5,883 nt of DNA from Ktedonobacterales bacterium. GTDB lineage: Bacteria; Chloroflexota; Ktedonobacteria; Ktedonobacterales; JACDGC01. Under the pieces are notes generated by a model. The model made no database searches. It saw nothing but the letters and a program-made list of their open reading frames with translations, and was not told the DNA's origin. The stretch is taken from positions 1 to 5,883 of the forward strand of contig JACDGC010000276.1 in assembly GCA_013815535.1 (NCBI GenBank). The letters run 5' to 3'. The position numbers were made by a program, and so were the translations under genes. Below, piece by piece: positions 1 through 5,279 of this stretch (the stretch's first letter is position 1; every line of letters starts with the position of its first letter).

Positions 1-387
1 GCCATGAGGATGGCCCCACTGATAATGCGCTTCGAAGCGTCCCGCGACGGCTTCCGCGACCCAATGGGTGACACGTGGCAGGTCACGGTAAATCAGATCA
101 ACTGCGACACCGCCCACCGACAACCAGCCGCCGCCGATGACCCACGGTCCCCAACCACCAATCGCGGTGACGAGGTCGGCGCGGTGGGCATCATCAATGG
201 CGGTCGCGACTTCCCCCAACGCCGTCAGATCAAACCGTACGGCGTCGTGGTAATAGATGCCGATGTCGATGTCTGACGCCGCGCTGTGCGTCCCCGCCGC
301 GCGCGAGCCGCCCAGCACCACGGCTGCGATGCCTGGCACGGCGCGCAGCCGCCCGGCGACATTGGCGATGATGGCCTCGGCATCCAT
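1..387 (-). CDS. Nucleotidyltransferase-domain protein, C-terminus cut by window edge
   Basis: 129 residues are visible and the frame is still open at base 1. The protein shows the polymerase-beta-type nucleotidyltransferase signature: GGSRAAG at residues 26-32, the paired acids D39 and D41 in SDIDIGIYY, and a third carboxylate, D97, in VAVDLIYRD. These would bind the metals and nucleotide. The later GRFEAHYQWGHPHG stretch (116-129) resembles a group of bacterial NTase-domain proteins of about 250-270 residues, so about half is probably missing. Its substrate cannot be told from sequence; the fold serves antibiotic-resistance enzymes, toxin-antitoxin proteins and tRNA enzymes alike. The ATG at 387 lies 5 bases after the lysS stop, no Shine-Dalgarno is visible, and no other in-frame start is nearby, so translation is probably coupled to lysS. 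Fold is confident; function is unknown. Confidence 0.85.
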   Translation of the reverse strand, partial: MDAEAIIANVAGRLRAVPGIAAVVLGGSRAAGTHSAASDIDIGIYYHDAVRFDLTALGEVATAIDDAHRADLVTAIGGWGPWVIGGGWLSVGGVAVDLIYRDLPRVTHWVAEAVAGRFEAHYQWGHPHG

Positions 388-392
388 CGTGG

Positions 393-1859
393 CTAGTCCA
401 TCGTGCGGAGGGTGGGAAAGAGAATGACCTCACGGATGTGGTCGTGCCCCGTGAAGGCCATCACCAGCCGATCAATGCCGATGCCGATGCCCCCCGCAGG
501 CGGCATCCCGACTTCGAGGGCTTCCACATAATCGTCATCCAGCACCTGCGCTTCGTCATCACCGCCTTCGCGTTGCACCAATTGATCCTCGAAGCGGGCG
601 CGTTGATCCTGTGGATCGTTCAGTTCACTGAAGGCCGTGGCGAGTTGCATCCCGGCCAGATGCACCTGGAAGCGTTCCACCGTGCCCGGCGCACCTGGCT
701 TTTTCTTCGCCAAGGGCGACAGATCCAGCGGATAGTCATAGAGGATGAGTGGCTGCAACAGGGCTGGATCTGCCGAGCGGAACATCTCATCCTTCAACTC
801 GTCGATCAGGCGGCCCCAAGCCCGGCGGGCATCGAACTTGATGCCGCGTTCGCGCATGATGGCCATCAGGCTCTCGCGGTCGGGGTACTGGTCGTAGTCG
901 ATGCCGGTATATTCGGTGATGGCGTCATGCAGGGTGACGCGCCGCCAGGGGGGCGATAGGTCGATCTCATGCTCGCCCCAGGTGAAGCTCAGCTTGCCCA
1001 GCACGGCTTGCGCGGCGGCAACCGTCATCTCCTCGACGCGCGTCATCATGACGTTATAATCGGCGTAGGCTTCGTAGAACTCCAGCATGGTGAATTCGGG
1101 GTTGTGCGAACGGTCGATGCCCTCATTGCGGAAGTTGCGCGCGACTTCATAGACGCGCTCGATGCCGCCCACCAACAGCCGCTTCAGATATAACTCGGGC
1201 GCGATCCTCAGGAAGAAGTCGCGATCCAGCGCATTATGGTGAGTGACGAATGGCTTGGCCGTCGCGCCGCCGAAGATGGGCTGCAAGATCGGCGTTTCGA
1301 CTTCCAGATAGCCGTGATCATCCAAATAGCGACGGAGCGCGCTGATGGTGCGTGCCCGCGCAACGAAAAGCGGAAGCTCTTCTTCGCGGTTGGCGACCAG
1401 ATCGAGGTAGCGCTTGCGGTAGCGTAGCTCGGTGTCTTGCAACCCCGCGTGCTTTTCAGGCAGACCGCGCAGCGATTTGGAAAGGATGCCCACGTGCGTC
1501 ACGTGCAATGTGCGTTCGCCCATCTTGGTGACGAATAGGAAGCCCGTCACTTCGATGAAGTCGCCACGATCCAGCTTCTTGACAAGATCGAACTGTTCAC
1601 CCAGGTCGTCGGGCCGCAGATAGAGTTGGATGCGCCCCGAACCATCTTCGATGTTGGCGAAGATGACCTTTTTGTCGCGCCACAAGACGATGCGGCCAAC
1701 CAGCGTGATGGGCGTTTTATCCGGAGCCAGGGCATCGAATGCCGCCAGTGCCTCTGCGATCGTGTGCGTGCGGGGCGTGCTCAGCCGTGGGGGATATGGC
1801 TCTGTGCCGTTCGCACGCAATTCTTGCAGCTTTTGTTCGCGCACCTCACGCTCGTCCAT
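393..1859 (-). CDS. lysS: Lysyl-tRNA synthetase, class II
   Basis: 488 residues, the usual length for bacterial class II LysRS (E. coli about 505). It charges tRNA-Lys with lysine using ATP in the cytoplasm. Domains in order: a short charged N-terminus, an anticodon-binding OB fold (about 50-125), then the class II catalytic core. Motif 1 lies around 170-192 (YLEVETPILQP), motif 2 around 235-268 (RNFRNEGIDRSHNPEFTMLE) and motif 3 at 451-467 (GMPPAGGIGIGIDRLVM, with R464). By alignment from memory to the E. coli enzyme, the lysine-site residues E222, R244, E260, Y262, F410 and E412 are kept. Q398, Q405 and T408 stand where Glu, Glu and Asn are usual (see findings). The start has GAGAGG at 1871-1876, 11 bases upstream. 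A terminator separates it from the upstream gene, and a nucleotidyltransferase gene follows in the same unit. Confidence 0.96.
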   Translation of the reverse strand: MDEREVREQKLQELRANGTEPYPPRLSTPRTHTIAEALAAFDALAPDKTPITLVGRIVLWRDKKVIFANIEDGSGRIQLYLRPDDLGEQFDLVKKLDRGDFIEVTGFLFVTKMGERTLHVTHVGILSKSLRGLPEKHAGLQDTELRYRKRYLDLVANREEELPLFVARARTISALRRYLDDHGYLEVETPILQPIFGGATAKPFVTHHNALDRDFFLRIAPELYLKRLLVGGIERVYEVARNFRNEGIDRSHNPEFTMLEFYEAYADYNVMMTRVEEMTVAAAQAVLGKLSFTWGEHEIDLSPPWRRVTLHDAITEYTGIDYDQYPDRESLMAIMRERGIKFDARRAWGRLIDELKDEMFRSADPALLQPLILYDYPLDLSPLAKKKPGAPGTVERFQVHLAGMQLATAFSELNDPQDQRARFEDQLVQREGGDDEAQVLDDDYVEALEVGMPPAGGIGIGIDRLVMAFTGHDHIREVILFPTLRTMD

Positions 1860-1870
1860 TGGTGGCCTAT

Positions 1871-1876
1871 CCTCTC
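1871..1876 (-). promoter_or_regulatory. Ribosome binding site of lysS
   Basis: GAGAGG on the minus strand, 11 bases before the ATG at 1859. The spacing is somewhat long, but this is the only purine-rich match upstream and it supports the chosen start. Confidence 0.5.
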
Positions 1877-1919
1877 GTGCTGAATCATGCTATCGCTGTG
1901 TAGTATGTCACATGTGGAC

Positions 1920-1956
1920 AAAAACCGAAGCGGCACCAGGGAATCCCTGATGCCGC
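1920..1956 (-). terminator. Rho-independent terminator of the Yip1-type gene
   Basis: On the minus strand the sequence from 1956 to 1930 folds into a 12-bp stem (GCGGCATCAGGG paired with CCCTGGTGCCGC, one G-T wobble) with a 3-base loop. It is followed by TTCGG and five T (1924-1920). It begins 23 bases after the stop codon at 1980. On the plus strand no T run follows the hairpin, so it is read as a minus-strand terminator. It separates the Yip1-type gene from lysS. Confidence 0.85.
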
Positions 1957-1979
1957 TCTGCGCGCCACTGATGCGTTCC

Positions 1980-2822
1980 CTAGCGGTGCGACAGTGCGAT
2001 GAGGGCCGCCGCCGCCACTGCGGCAACACAGATCCCCAGCAGAATGCCAACACCCACCGGAATGAGCACCACGGCAACGGATTTCCCCATCGTCAGCCGA
2101 TGCGTCGATGCGGTCGCTAACACGGCCAAGTAGATGGCATACACCGCAATGGCCAGGGCGGCTAACCCACCCAGGATGGGAATGAGGCCAAAGGCGGCAG
2201 CTATGACGTAGAGCGGCAAGTAAACGATGCCAAGCGCATGCGCATAGTTCAAGAAGCTGCCAGTTCCCTGGAAGGCGCGCGCGATCAACCACAAGATGCC
2301 AGCACCAATGAAGAAACCGATGAAGGTGCCAATCGCTGTGGTGATGAAGGTGCCAATCGCCGTGCCAACCCCATACGTGACAGTGTTGGTCCCCAGGCTA
2401 TTGAAAAACAGCGCGGATGTATAAGCGCTGGAGATGGCCACCAAAACGCCGCGCACAAGCGCAGCCGCCCCCAGCGCCACCAAGAGGATGTTCCAATTGG
2501 CGTATTGTTGGATGGCGTCGAAGGCGGCGACACTGGGCTTGGTGATCACACCTTGGGCGTTGCGGATGAAAAACTGCAACTGCGCCTGAATGATGCCAGT
2601 TGGCGGCAGTGCGCCCGGCGCAGCGCCGTAGCCCGGCGGCACCCCGTAGCCTGGCGGCACCCCGTAGCCTGGCGGAGGCTGGTAGCCTGGCCCAGCGCTA
2701 TACCCTGGCGGGGGGGGCATGGAGCCAGGGGGTGGGCCACCCAGTGGCGGGGGCATGGAGTTGGGGGGCGTGCCCGCTGGTTGGGACGGATAGGGAGGGG
2801 GCTGGTTCTCAGGATTACCCAT
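1980..2822 (-). CDS. Yip1-domain membrane protein with Pro/Gly/Tyr-rich N-terminal tail
   Basis: 280 residues in two parts. Residues 1-76 form a low-complexity head rich in Pro, Gly and Tyr, with PPPG and repeated GYGVPP units (about 52-66), probably disordered and cytoplasmic. Residues 77-280 resemble the Yip1 family: an amphipathic lead-in (FFIRNAQGVITKPSVAAFDAI), then about five hydrophobic segments near 110-132, 155-182, 195-217, 219-239 and 249-277. The bacterial role of these proteins is not established; the head may bind a partner or organise a membrane complex. The ATG at 2822 is the only start codon downstream of an in-frame stop at 2862-2864, yet it has no Shine-Dalgarno at normal distance. 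A strong GGAGGG near 2878-2883 lies about 55 bases upstream and serves no visible ORF. The gene has its own terminator. Family call is good; function is unknown. Confidence 0.85.
   Translation of the reverse strand: MGNPENQPPPYPSQPAGTPPNSMPPPLGGPPPGSMPPPPGYSAGPGYQPPPGYGVPPGYGVPPGYGAAPGALPPTGIIQAQLQFFIRNAQGVITKPSVAAFDAIQQYANWNILLVALGAAALVRGVLVAISSAYTSALFFNSLGTNTVTYGVGTAIGTFITTAIGTFIGFFIGAGILWLIARAFQGTGSFLNYAHALGIVYLPLYVIAAAFGLIPILGGLAALAIAVYAIYLAVLATASTHRLTMGKSVAVVLIPVGVGILLGICVAAVAAAALIALSHR
2628..2699. repeat. 18-bp tandem repeat, about four copies, inside the Yip1-type gene
   Basis: Units of 18 bp start at 2628, 2646, 2664 and 2682, each beginning GTAGCCTGGC or one base off. The first two units differ at a single base; the third and fourth diverge in their second half. 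On the coding (minus) strand they encode the GYGVPP-type hexapeptides of the tail. An in-frame period keeps the protein open if copy number changes. Confidence 0.85.
2710..2717. repeat. Homopolymer of eight G (C on the coding strand)
   Basis: Eight consecutive G on the plus strand, coding for part of SMPPPPG near residues 34-40 of the Yip1-type protein. Runs of this length are prone to replication slippage and to sequencing error; a one-base change would shift the reading frame. Confidence 0.9.
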
Positions 2823-2891
2823 AGGTGTAGTGCGGCACGCCCATCCAACCCGTCCATCTGGTCAGGAAGCGAACCGCCCTCCTTTCACATG

Positions 2892-2925
2892 AAAAAAATG
2901 GCGAGATGGCACAACACCATCTTGC
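2892..2925 (-). terminator. Rho-independent terminator between hydrolase and Yip1-type gene
   Basis: On the minus strand GCAAGATGG (2925-2917) pairs with CCATCTCGC (2909-2901), eight of nine positions, around a 7-base loop. CA and a run of seven T (2898-2892) follow. It sits 240 bases after the hydrolase stop and 70 before the Yip1-type start. It may end the hydrolase transcript or act as a leader element of the next gene. Confidence 0.7.
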
Positions 2926-2929
2926 CACT

Positions 2930-2958
2930 AGCATACGCGATTGCCAAGGTGCTGTCCA
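2930..2958 (-). promoter_or_regulatory. Possible sigma-70-type promoter toward the Yip1-type gene
   Basis: TGGACA (2958-2953; 5 of 6 match to TTGACA), a 17-base spacer and TATGCT (2935-2930; 4 of 6 to TATAAT). The predicted start is near 2923, inside the first arm of the terminator-like hairpin. That makes its role doubtful, but no better promoter is visible before the Yip1-type gene. Confidence 0.35.
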
Positions 2959-2985
2959 GGGCAGGGCTCATCACGCCGCCTGTTT

Positions 2986-2999
2986 GTGAATTGTTTCAC
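2986..2999. promoter_or_regulatory. Operator-like inverted repeat GTGAA-4-TTCAC
   Basis: A perfect 5-bp inverted repeat around TTGT, 27 bases upstream of the possible -35 box at 2953-2958. It could bind a dimeric regulator, but repeats this short are common by chance. Confidence 0.2.
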
Positions 3000-3164
3000 T
3001 CAACTCATCTATGCCCCCGCTAGAACAGGACCACCTCCCCTACGCATCGCTAGACCCGCGAGTCTGCTGATGGAATGCCTCACGTCAAAGGGGGACATTG
3101 CGGGCAAGGGCATCCAGCCAGAAACGCGAACGCATGGGAGACGCCGCCGAGATGAACAGCAGCA

Positions 3165-4133
3165 TCACTCAGCCGCAGAGGCAGGGGTCGCGTTGACGGG
3201 CGTTTCGATGCCCCGTGCCAAGAATTCCAGGGCGGCACGTGCAAACACATCGGGCACTTCCATGTGCGGCGAATGCATGGCATTGGGGAACGTCACCAGT
3301 TCGCCGTGGGGCAGCATTTCGATGCCCGCTTTAGAGGTATTGAGTGGGACGACGCCATCTTTCACGCCCCAGAAGGCACGCGTAAACGGGGTGACATTAT
3401 GGACTTGATCGAGCAACGTATACCGCACCCCTTCCACCCCCAGGATGGTGTTGAAGCCGCGTGCGCCACTTGCCCGCGTCCCGGGGAAGGTCGTCAGCGT
3501 ATAGACGAAATCGGCATAGGCCGCCTTCGCAGCCGGGGTGAGGTTGGGGATGTTCACCGAACCACGGGCAGCGATGTTGAAGAGGGGACGCGGCAGCAGC
3601 GGCGCGACACGTTCAGGCTCCAGCGCGAAGTAGAGCCGCGTGTCGAGCGGCGAGGTGGTGGCAAACCCGGCAGCGTCTTCCAGCAGCAGATGGTCGATCT
3701 GCGAGCCGCGTGCGAGAGCGATGCTCAGCGACACCATCCCGCCCAGCGAGTGGCCGATCAGGTCGAAGCGCGTCAGGCCCAAGGCATCGACCACGCCCAG
3801 CACGCCATCGCGCCACCAGGCGATGGCTTCAGCGCCACCAGTGCCCGTGAAGGGTGTGCGCGACGAGAGGCCCCAGCCGCGCATATCCACTGCGAACACG
3901 TGGCGATGCGCAGCCAACTGCGGAAGGATCGGCCCCCACAATGCCGCAGCACTGCCACGCCCATGCACCAACACCAATGGTGGCAGCTTTGCATCGCCCG
4001 CTTCAAGATAGTGAATCTGTTCGCCCGCGATGGCGATGTCATGCGCGGTGATGGAGACAGGAATGTGCGCCAAGAGCGTTGCCTCAGCGCTGCGCAGGCG
4101 CTCCCACTGGGCTGCTGTTGCTTGCAGTGCCAT
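3165..4133 (-). CDS. Alpha/beta-hydrolase fold enzyme
   Basis: 322 residues. All landmarks of the alpha/beta-hydrolase fold are present: the oxyanion-loop motif LVLVHGRGS (53-61), DMRGWGLSS (83-91), the nucleophile elbow GHSLGG with Ser129, the acid Asp259 in FWGVKDGVVP, and the His287 in NAMHSPHMEVP, placed as in the usual GHxxxxExP motif. The triad Ser129-Asp259-His287 is thus complete and the enzyme should be active on an ester, amide or related bond. The substrate cannot be read from sequence. There is no signal peptide, so it is probably cytoplasmic. The start at 4133 is set by a strong GGGGAGG at 4140-4146, six bases upstream; a longer frame to 4340 gives an extension with no hydrolase character. 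It diverges from the glutaredoxin gene. Confidence 0.93.
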   Translation of the reverse strand: MALQATAAQWERLRSAEATLLAHIPVSITAHDIAIAGEQIHYLEAGDAKLPPLVLVHGRGSAAALWGPILPQLAAHRHVFAVDMRGWGLSSRTPFTGTGGAEAIAWWRDGVLGVVDALGLTRFDLIGHSLGGMVSLSIALARGSQIDHLLLEDAAGFATTSPLDTRLYFALEPERVAPLLPRPLFNIAARGSVNIPNLTPAAKAAYADFVYTLTTFPGTRASGARGFNTILGVEGVRYTLLDQVHNVTPFTRAFWGVKDGVVPLNTSKAGIEMLPHGELVTFPNAMHSPHMEVPDVFARAALEFLARGIETPVNATPASAAE

Positions 4134-4139
4134 GCTGTG

Positions 4140-4146
4140 CCTCCCC
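4140..4146 (-). promoter_or_regulatory. Ribosome binding site deciding the hydrolase start
   Basis: GGGGAGG on the minus strand, six bases before the ATG at 4133. It is the strongest Shine-Dalgarno match in the window at normal distance, and it rules against the longer in-frame start at 4340. Confidence 0.85.
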
Positions 4147-4176
4147 GTTTGCCTCTGAAAATGGTCCTGAGATCGT

Positions 4177-4193
4177 ATTGTATGATATGATAA
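4177..4193. promoter_or_regulatory. Overlapping divergent -10 elements between hydrolase and glutaredoxin genes
   Basis: This AT-rich island sits in the divergent gap. On the plus strand TGATATGAT (4183-4191) is an extended -10 element (TGn then TATGAT), with a predicted start near 4198 for the glutaredoxin-DUF2085 unit; the -35 match is poor, as extended -10 promoters allow. On the minus strand TACAAT (4182-4177) is a 5-of-6 -10 box with a start near 4170 for the hydrolase; its best -35, TTCAGA, is 19 bases away. Overlap would make the two promoters compete. Confidence 0.4.
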
Positions 4194-4292
4194 CGCAAAC
4201 ATCTGAAAAAAATGGAGTGGCCGCTTCGCCAAACATCCGCACCACACGGCGTGCCACGCTTCACGAAACGGTCTGAGGTTGCTGGGACACTC

Positions 4293-4562
4293 ATGGAGAC
4301 ATCCCGCACGGTTGTGCTGTATATGAAGCCCGAGTGCCACCTGTGCGAGATCGCGCGGGGGTGGCTTGAAGACTTCGCGGCGGACCCCGATGGCTATACA
4401 CTATTGGCGCTCGACGAGGTTGACATCCGCCGCGACCCGGCGGTCTTCGCGGAATATCGCTATCGCATCCCCGTCATCATGGTGGATGGCGTGATCGTGG
4501 CCGAGGGGCGGATGGACGCCACGGCGCAGATGGCCATGGCCCAGGCATTGATGAAGAGGTAA
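4293..4562 (+). CDS. Glutaredoxin-like thiol protein, DUF836 type
   Basis: 89 residues, one thioredoxin-fold domain. Strand one reads VVLYMKPE (7-14), followed by the active-site CHLC (C15, C18) at the start of a helix. VDIRRDP (43-49) follows, then IPV with the expected cis-Pro at residue 60, and VDGVIVAEGRMD (64-75). This is the pattern of small glutaredoxin-like (DUF836) proteins, thought to exchange disulfides with protein or low-molecular-weight thiols in the cytoplasm. The ATG at 4293 places strand one at residue 7, as usual; a longer frame from 4212 adds 27 residues unlike the family and has no ribosome site. The Shine-Dalgarno is weak here too (GGGA shortly before the ATG). The next gene begins 5 bases after the stop, so the two are probably cotranscribed. 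Confidence 0.9.
   Translation: METSRTVVLYMKPECHLCEIARGWLEDFAADPDGYTLLALDEVDIRRDPAVFAEYRYRIPVIMVDGVIVAEGRMDATAQMAMAQALMKR
4554..4559 (+). promoter_or_regulatory. Ribosome binding site of the DUF2085 gene inside the glutaredoxin gene
   Basis: AAGAGG lies in the last codons of the glutaredoxin gene, eight bases before the ATG at 4568. Embedding the site in the upstream reading frame supports cotranscription and coupled translation. Confidence 0.7.
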
Positions 4563-4567
4563 TCGCT

Positions 4568-5176
4568 ATGGCACAACAGACGACGCGCATGCCCGGCACG
4601 GTCGCGCCGTGGCGCCAATCCCTTAGCGATGCAGTCGAGACGGGCGCACGCAACGCGGCGGATTGGTTGATCGGTCATTGGTTGGGATTGCTGAACTGGG
4701 TGTTGGGGTTGGTCTTGTTGATTGCCATCGTGACGCCGATCCTCGCGTATCTGGGTTTCACGGATCTGGCGGGGACGATCTTTCGTTCGTACCATGCCAT
4801 CTGTGAGCAGGTGCCATCACACGCCTTCTTCATCTTTGGGCACCAGATGGCCCTGTGTGCGCGCAACTTCTCGCTCTACTTCGCCATTTGGGCAGGCACG
4901 ATGCTCTTTCGCGTGCTGCGCAATCGCATCCGTCCGCTGCACTGGAGCCTCGCCATCCTCATGCTGTTGCCGATGGCACTCGATGGCGGCACGCAACTCT
5001 TCGGCTGGCGCGAGAGCAATCCCCCGCTGCGCATCATCACTGGCTTGCTCTTTGGCCTGGGCGTTTGCTGGTTTGCCCTGCCCTTCGTGCAAGAGGCCGT
5101 GAATGAGTCCGCCCCGGTGCTCAACGGGGAGATGCGGATCGATGGGTCACGGGTGATGCCAACCCCCTCTCTTTGA
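4568..5176 (+). CDS. DUF2085 integral membrane protein
   Basis: 202 residues with about four hydrophobic segments near 37-62, 101-115, 124-138 and 154-174. Between the first and second lies the DUF2085 signature: SYHAICEQVPSH (74-85), FIFGHQMALCARN (88-100). After the third come D139, Q143 and FGWRESNPPLR (145-155), then a Gly-rich helix. The short polar tail is probably cytoplasmic. The family has no established function; its conserved Cys and His residues suggest a metal or redox site, which is inference. Here C79 and C97 remain, but the usual CHQ reads CEQ and the usual CARC reads CARN, so part of the classical set is lost. The gene follows the glutaredoxin gene by 5 bases. A 6-bp inverted repeat at its stop lacks a T run, so no clear terminator is seen. 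Confidence 0.9.
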   Translation: MAQQTTRMPGTVAPWRQSLSDAVETGARNAADWLIGHWLGLLNWVLGLVLLIAIVTPILAYLGFTDLAGTIFRSYHAICEQVPSHAFFIFGHQMALCARNFSLYFAIWAGTMLFRVLRNRIRPLHWSLAILMLLPMALDGGTQLFGWRESNPPLRIITGLLFGLGVCWFALPFVQEAVNESAPVLNGEMRIDGSRVMPTPSL

Positions 5177-5212
5177 TGGGTACACGGGCATCCATCACTC
5201 CATAATGAACCG

Positions 5213-5241
5213 TTGTCAATACCCTGCCAATCATCTATCAT
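5213..5241 (+). promoter_or_regulatory. Sigma-70-type promoter of the right-edge membrane protein gene
   Basis: TTGTCA (5213-5218; 5 of 6), a spacer of exactly 17 bases, and TATCAT (5236-5241; 5 of 6). The predicted start is near 5248, leaving a leader of about 29 bases before the ATG at 5277. It is the best promoter match in the window and marks the following gene as a separate unit from DUF2085. Confidence 0.7.
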
Positions 5242-5279
5242 AGCAGACGATTACAGTGCCGCAAAGGTAGTCTGCTATG
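5239..5279. promoter_or_regulatory. Perfect 10-bp inverted repeat, operator candidate
   Basis: CATAGCAGAC (5239-5248) and GTCTGCTATG (5270-5279) are exact reverse complements separated by 21 bases. The left arm overlaps the end of the -10 box and the predicted start site; the right arm ends on the start codon. Arm centres are 31 bp apart, close to three helical turns. This suits a repressor that would block RNA polymerase. A hairpin in the mRNA is less likely, since the left arm would mostly not be transcribed from the predicted start. Confidence 0.45.

Larger units (their letters stand above)
2823..3164. other. 342-base intergenic region without a visible gene
   Basis: This region lies between the hydrolase stop and the Yip1-type start, both on the minus strand. 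I find no coding frame with a ribosome site and recognisable protein in either direction. It contains a terminator-like hairpin (2892-2925), a promoter-like pair of boxes (2930-2958), a short inverted repeat (2986-2999) and an imperfect palindrome AGACCCGCGAGTCT (3052-3065). The roughly 240 bases between the hydrolase stop and the terminator are long for a bacterial 3' end. No tRNA or riboswitch fold that I recognise. Confidence 0.6.

Noticed and set aside
438..1193. Long plus-strand frames opposite lysS
   Set aside because: They mirror the lysS coding frame, show no recognisable protein features and lie within an unambiguous gene.
1910..1917. Palindrome CACATGTG upstream of lysS
   Set aside because: Eight-base palindromes are frequent by chance and its flanks are not symmetric.
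1860..1918. A lysS promoter between the terminator and the lysS start
   Set aside because: Several partial matches (GTGACA, TTGTCC, CATACT) exist, but none gives a good pair of boxes at normal spacing, so I could not choose one.
2238..3023. 261-codon plus-strand frame opposite the Yip1-type gene
   Set aside because: Its Trp/Arg-rich repeats are the complement of the Pro/Gly/Tyr repeats; the Yip1 frame has the coherent membrane topology.
3264..4190. 308-codon open frame on the plus strand opposite the hydrolase
   Set aside because: Its protein is an antisense by-product of a GC-rich gene with a complete catalytic triad; no domain or ribosome site is seen.
4212..4292. Earlier start for the glutaredoxin-like gene
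   Set aside because: Adds 27 residues unlike the family before strand one and has no ribosome site; 4293 fits the family length.
4134..4340. Upstream in-frame extension of the hydrolase to an ATG at 4340
   Set aside because: The added 69 residues are rich in Cys, His and Trp with no hydrolase character, would overlap the glutaredoxin gene, and a strong ribosome site selects 4133.
5174..5197. Inverted repeat TGATGG...CCATCA at the DUF2085 stop, as a terminator
   Set aside because: Only six base pairs, a 12-base loop and no T run after it.
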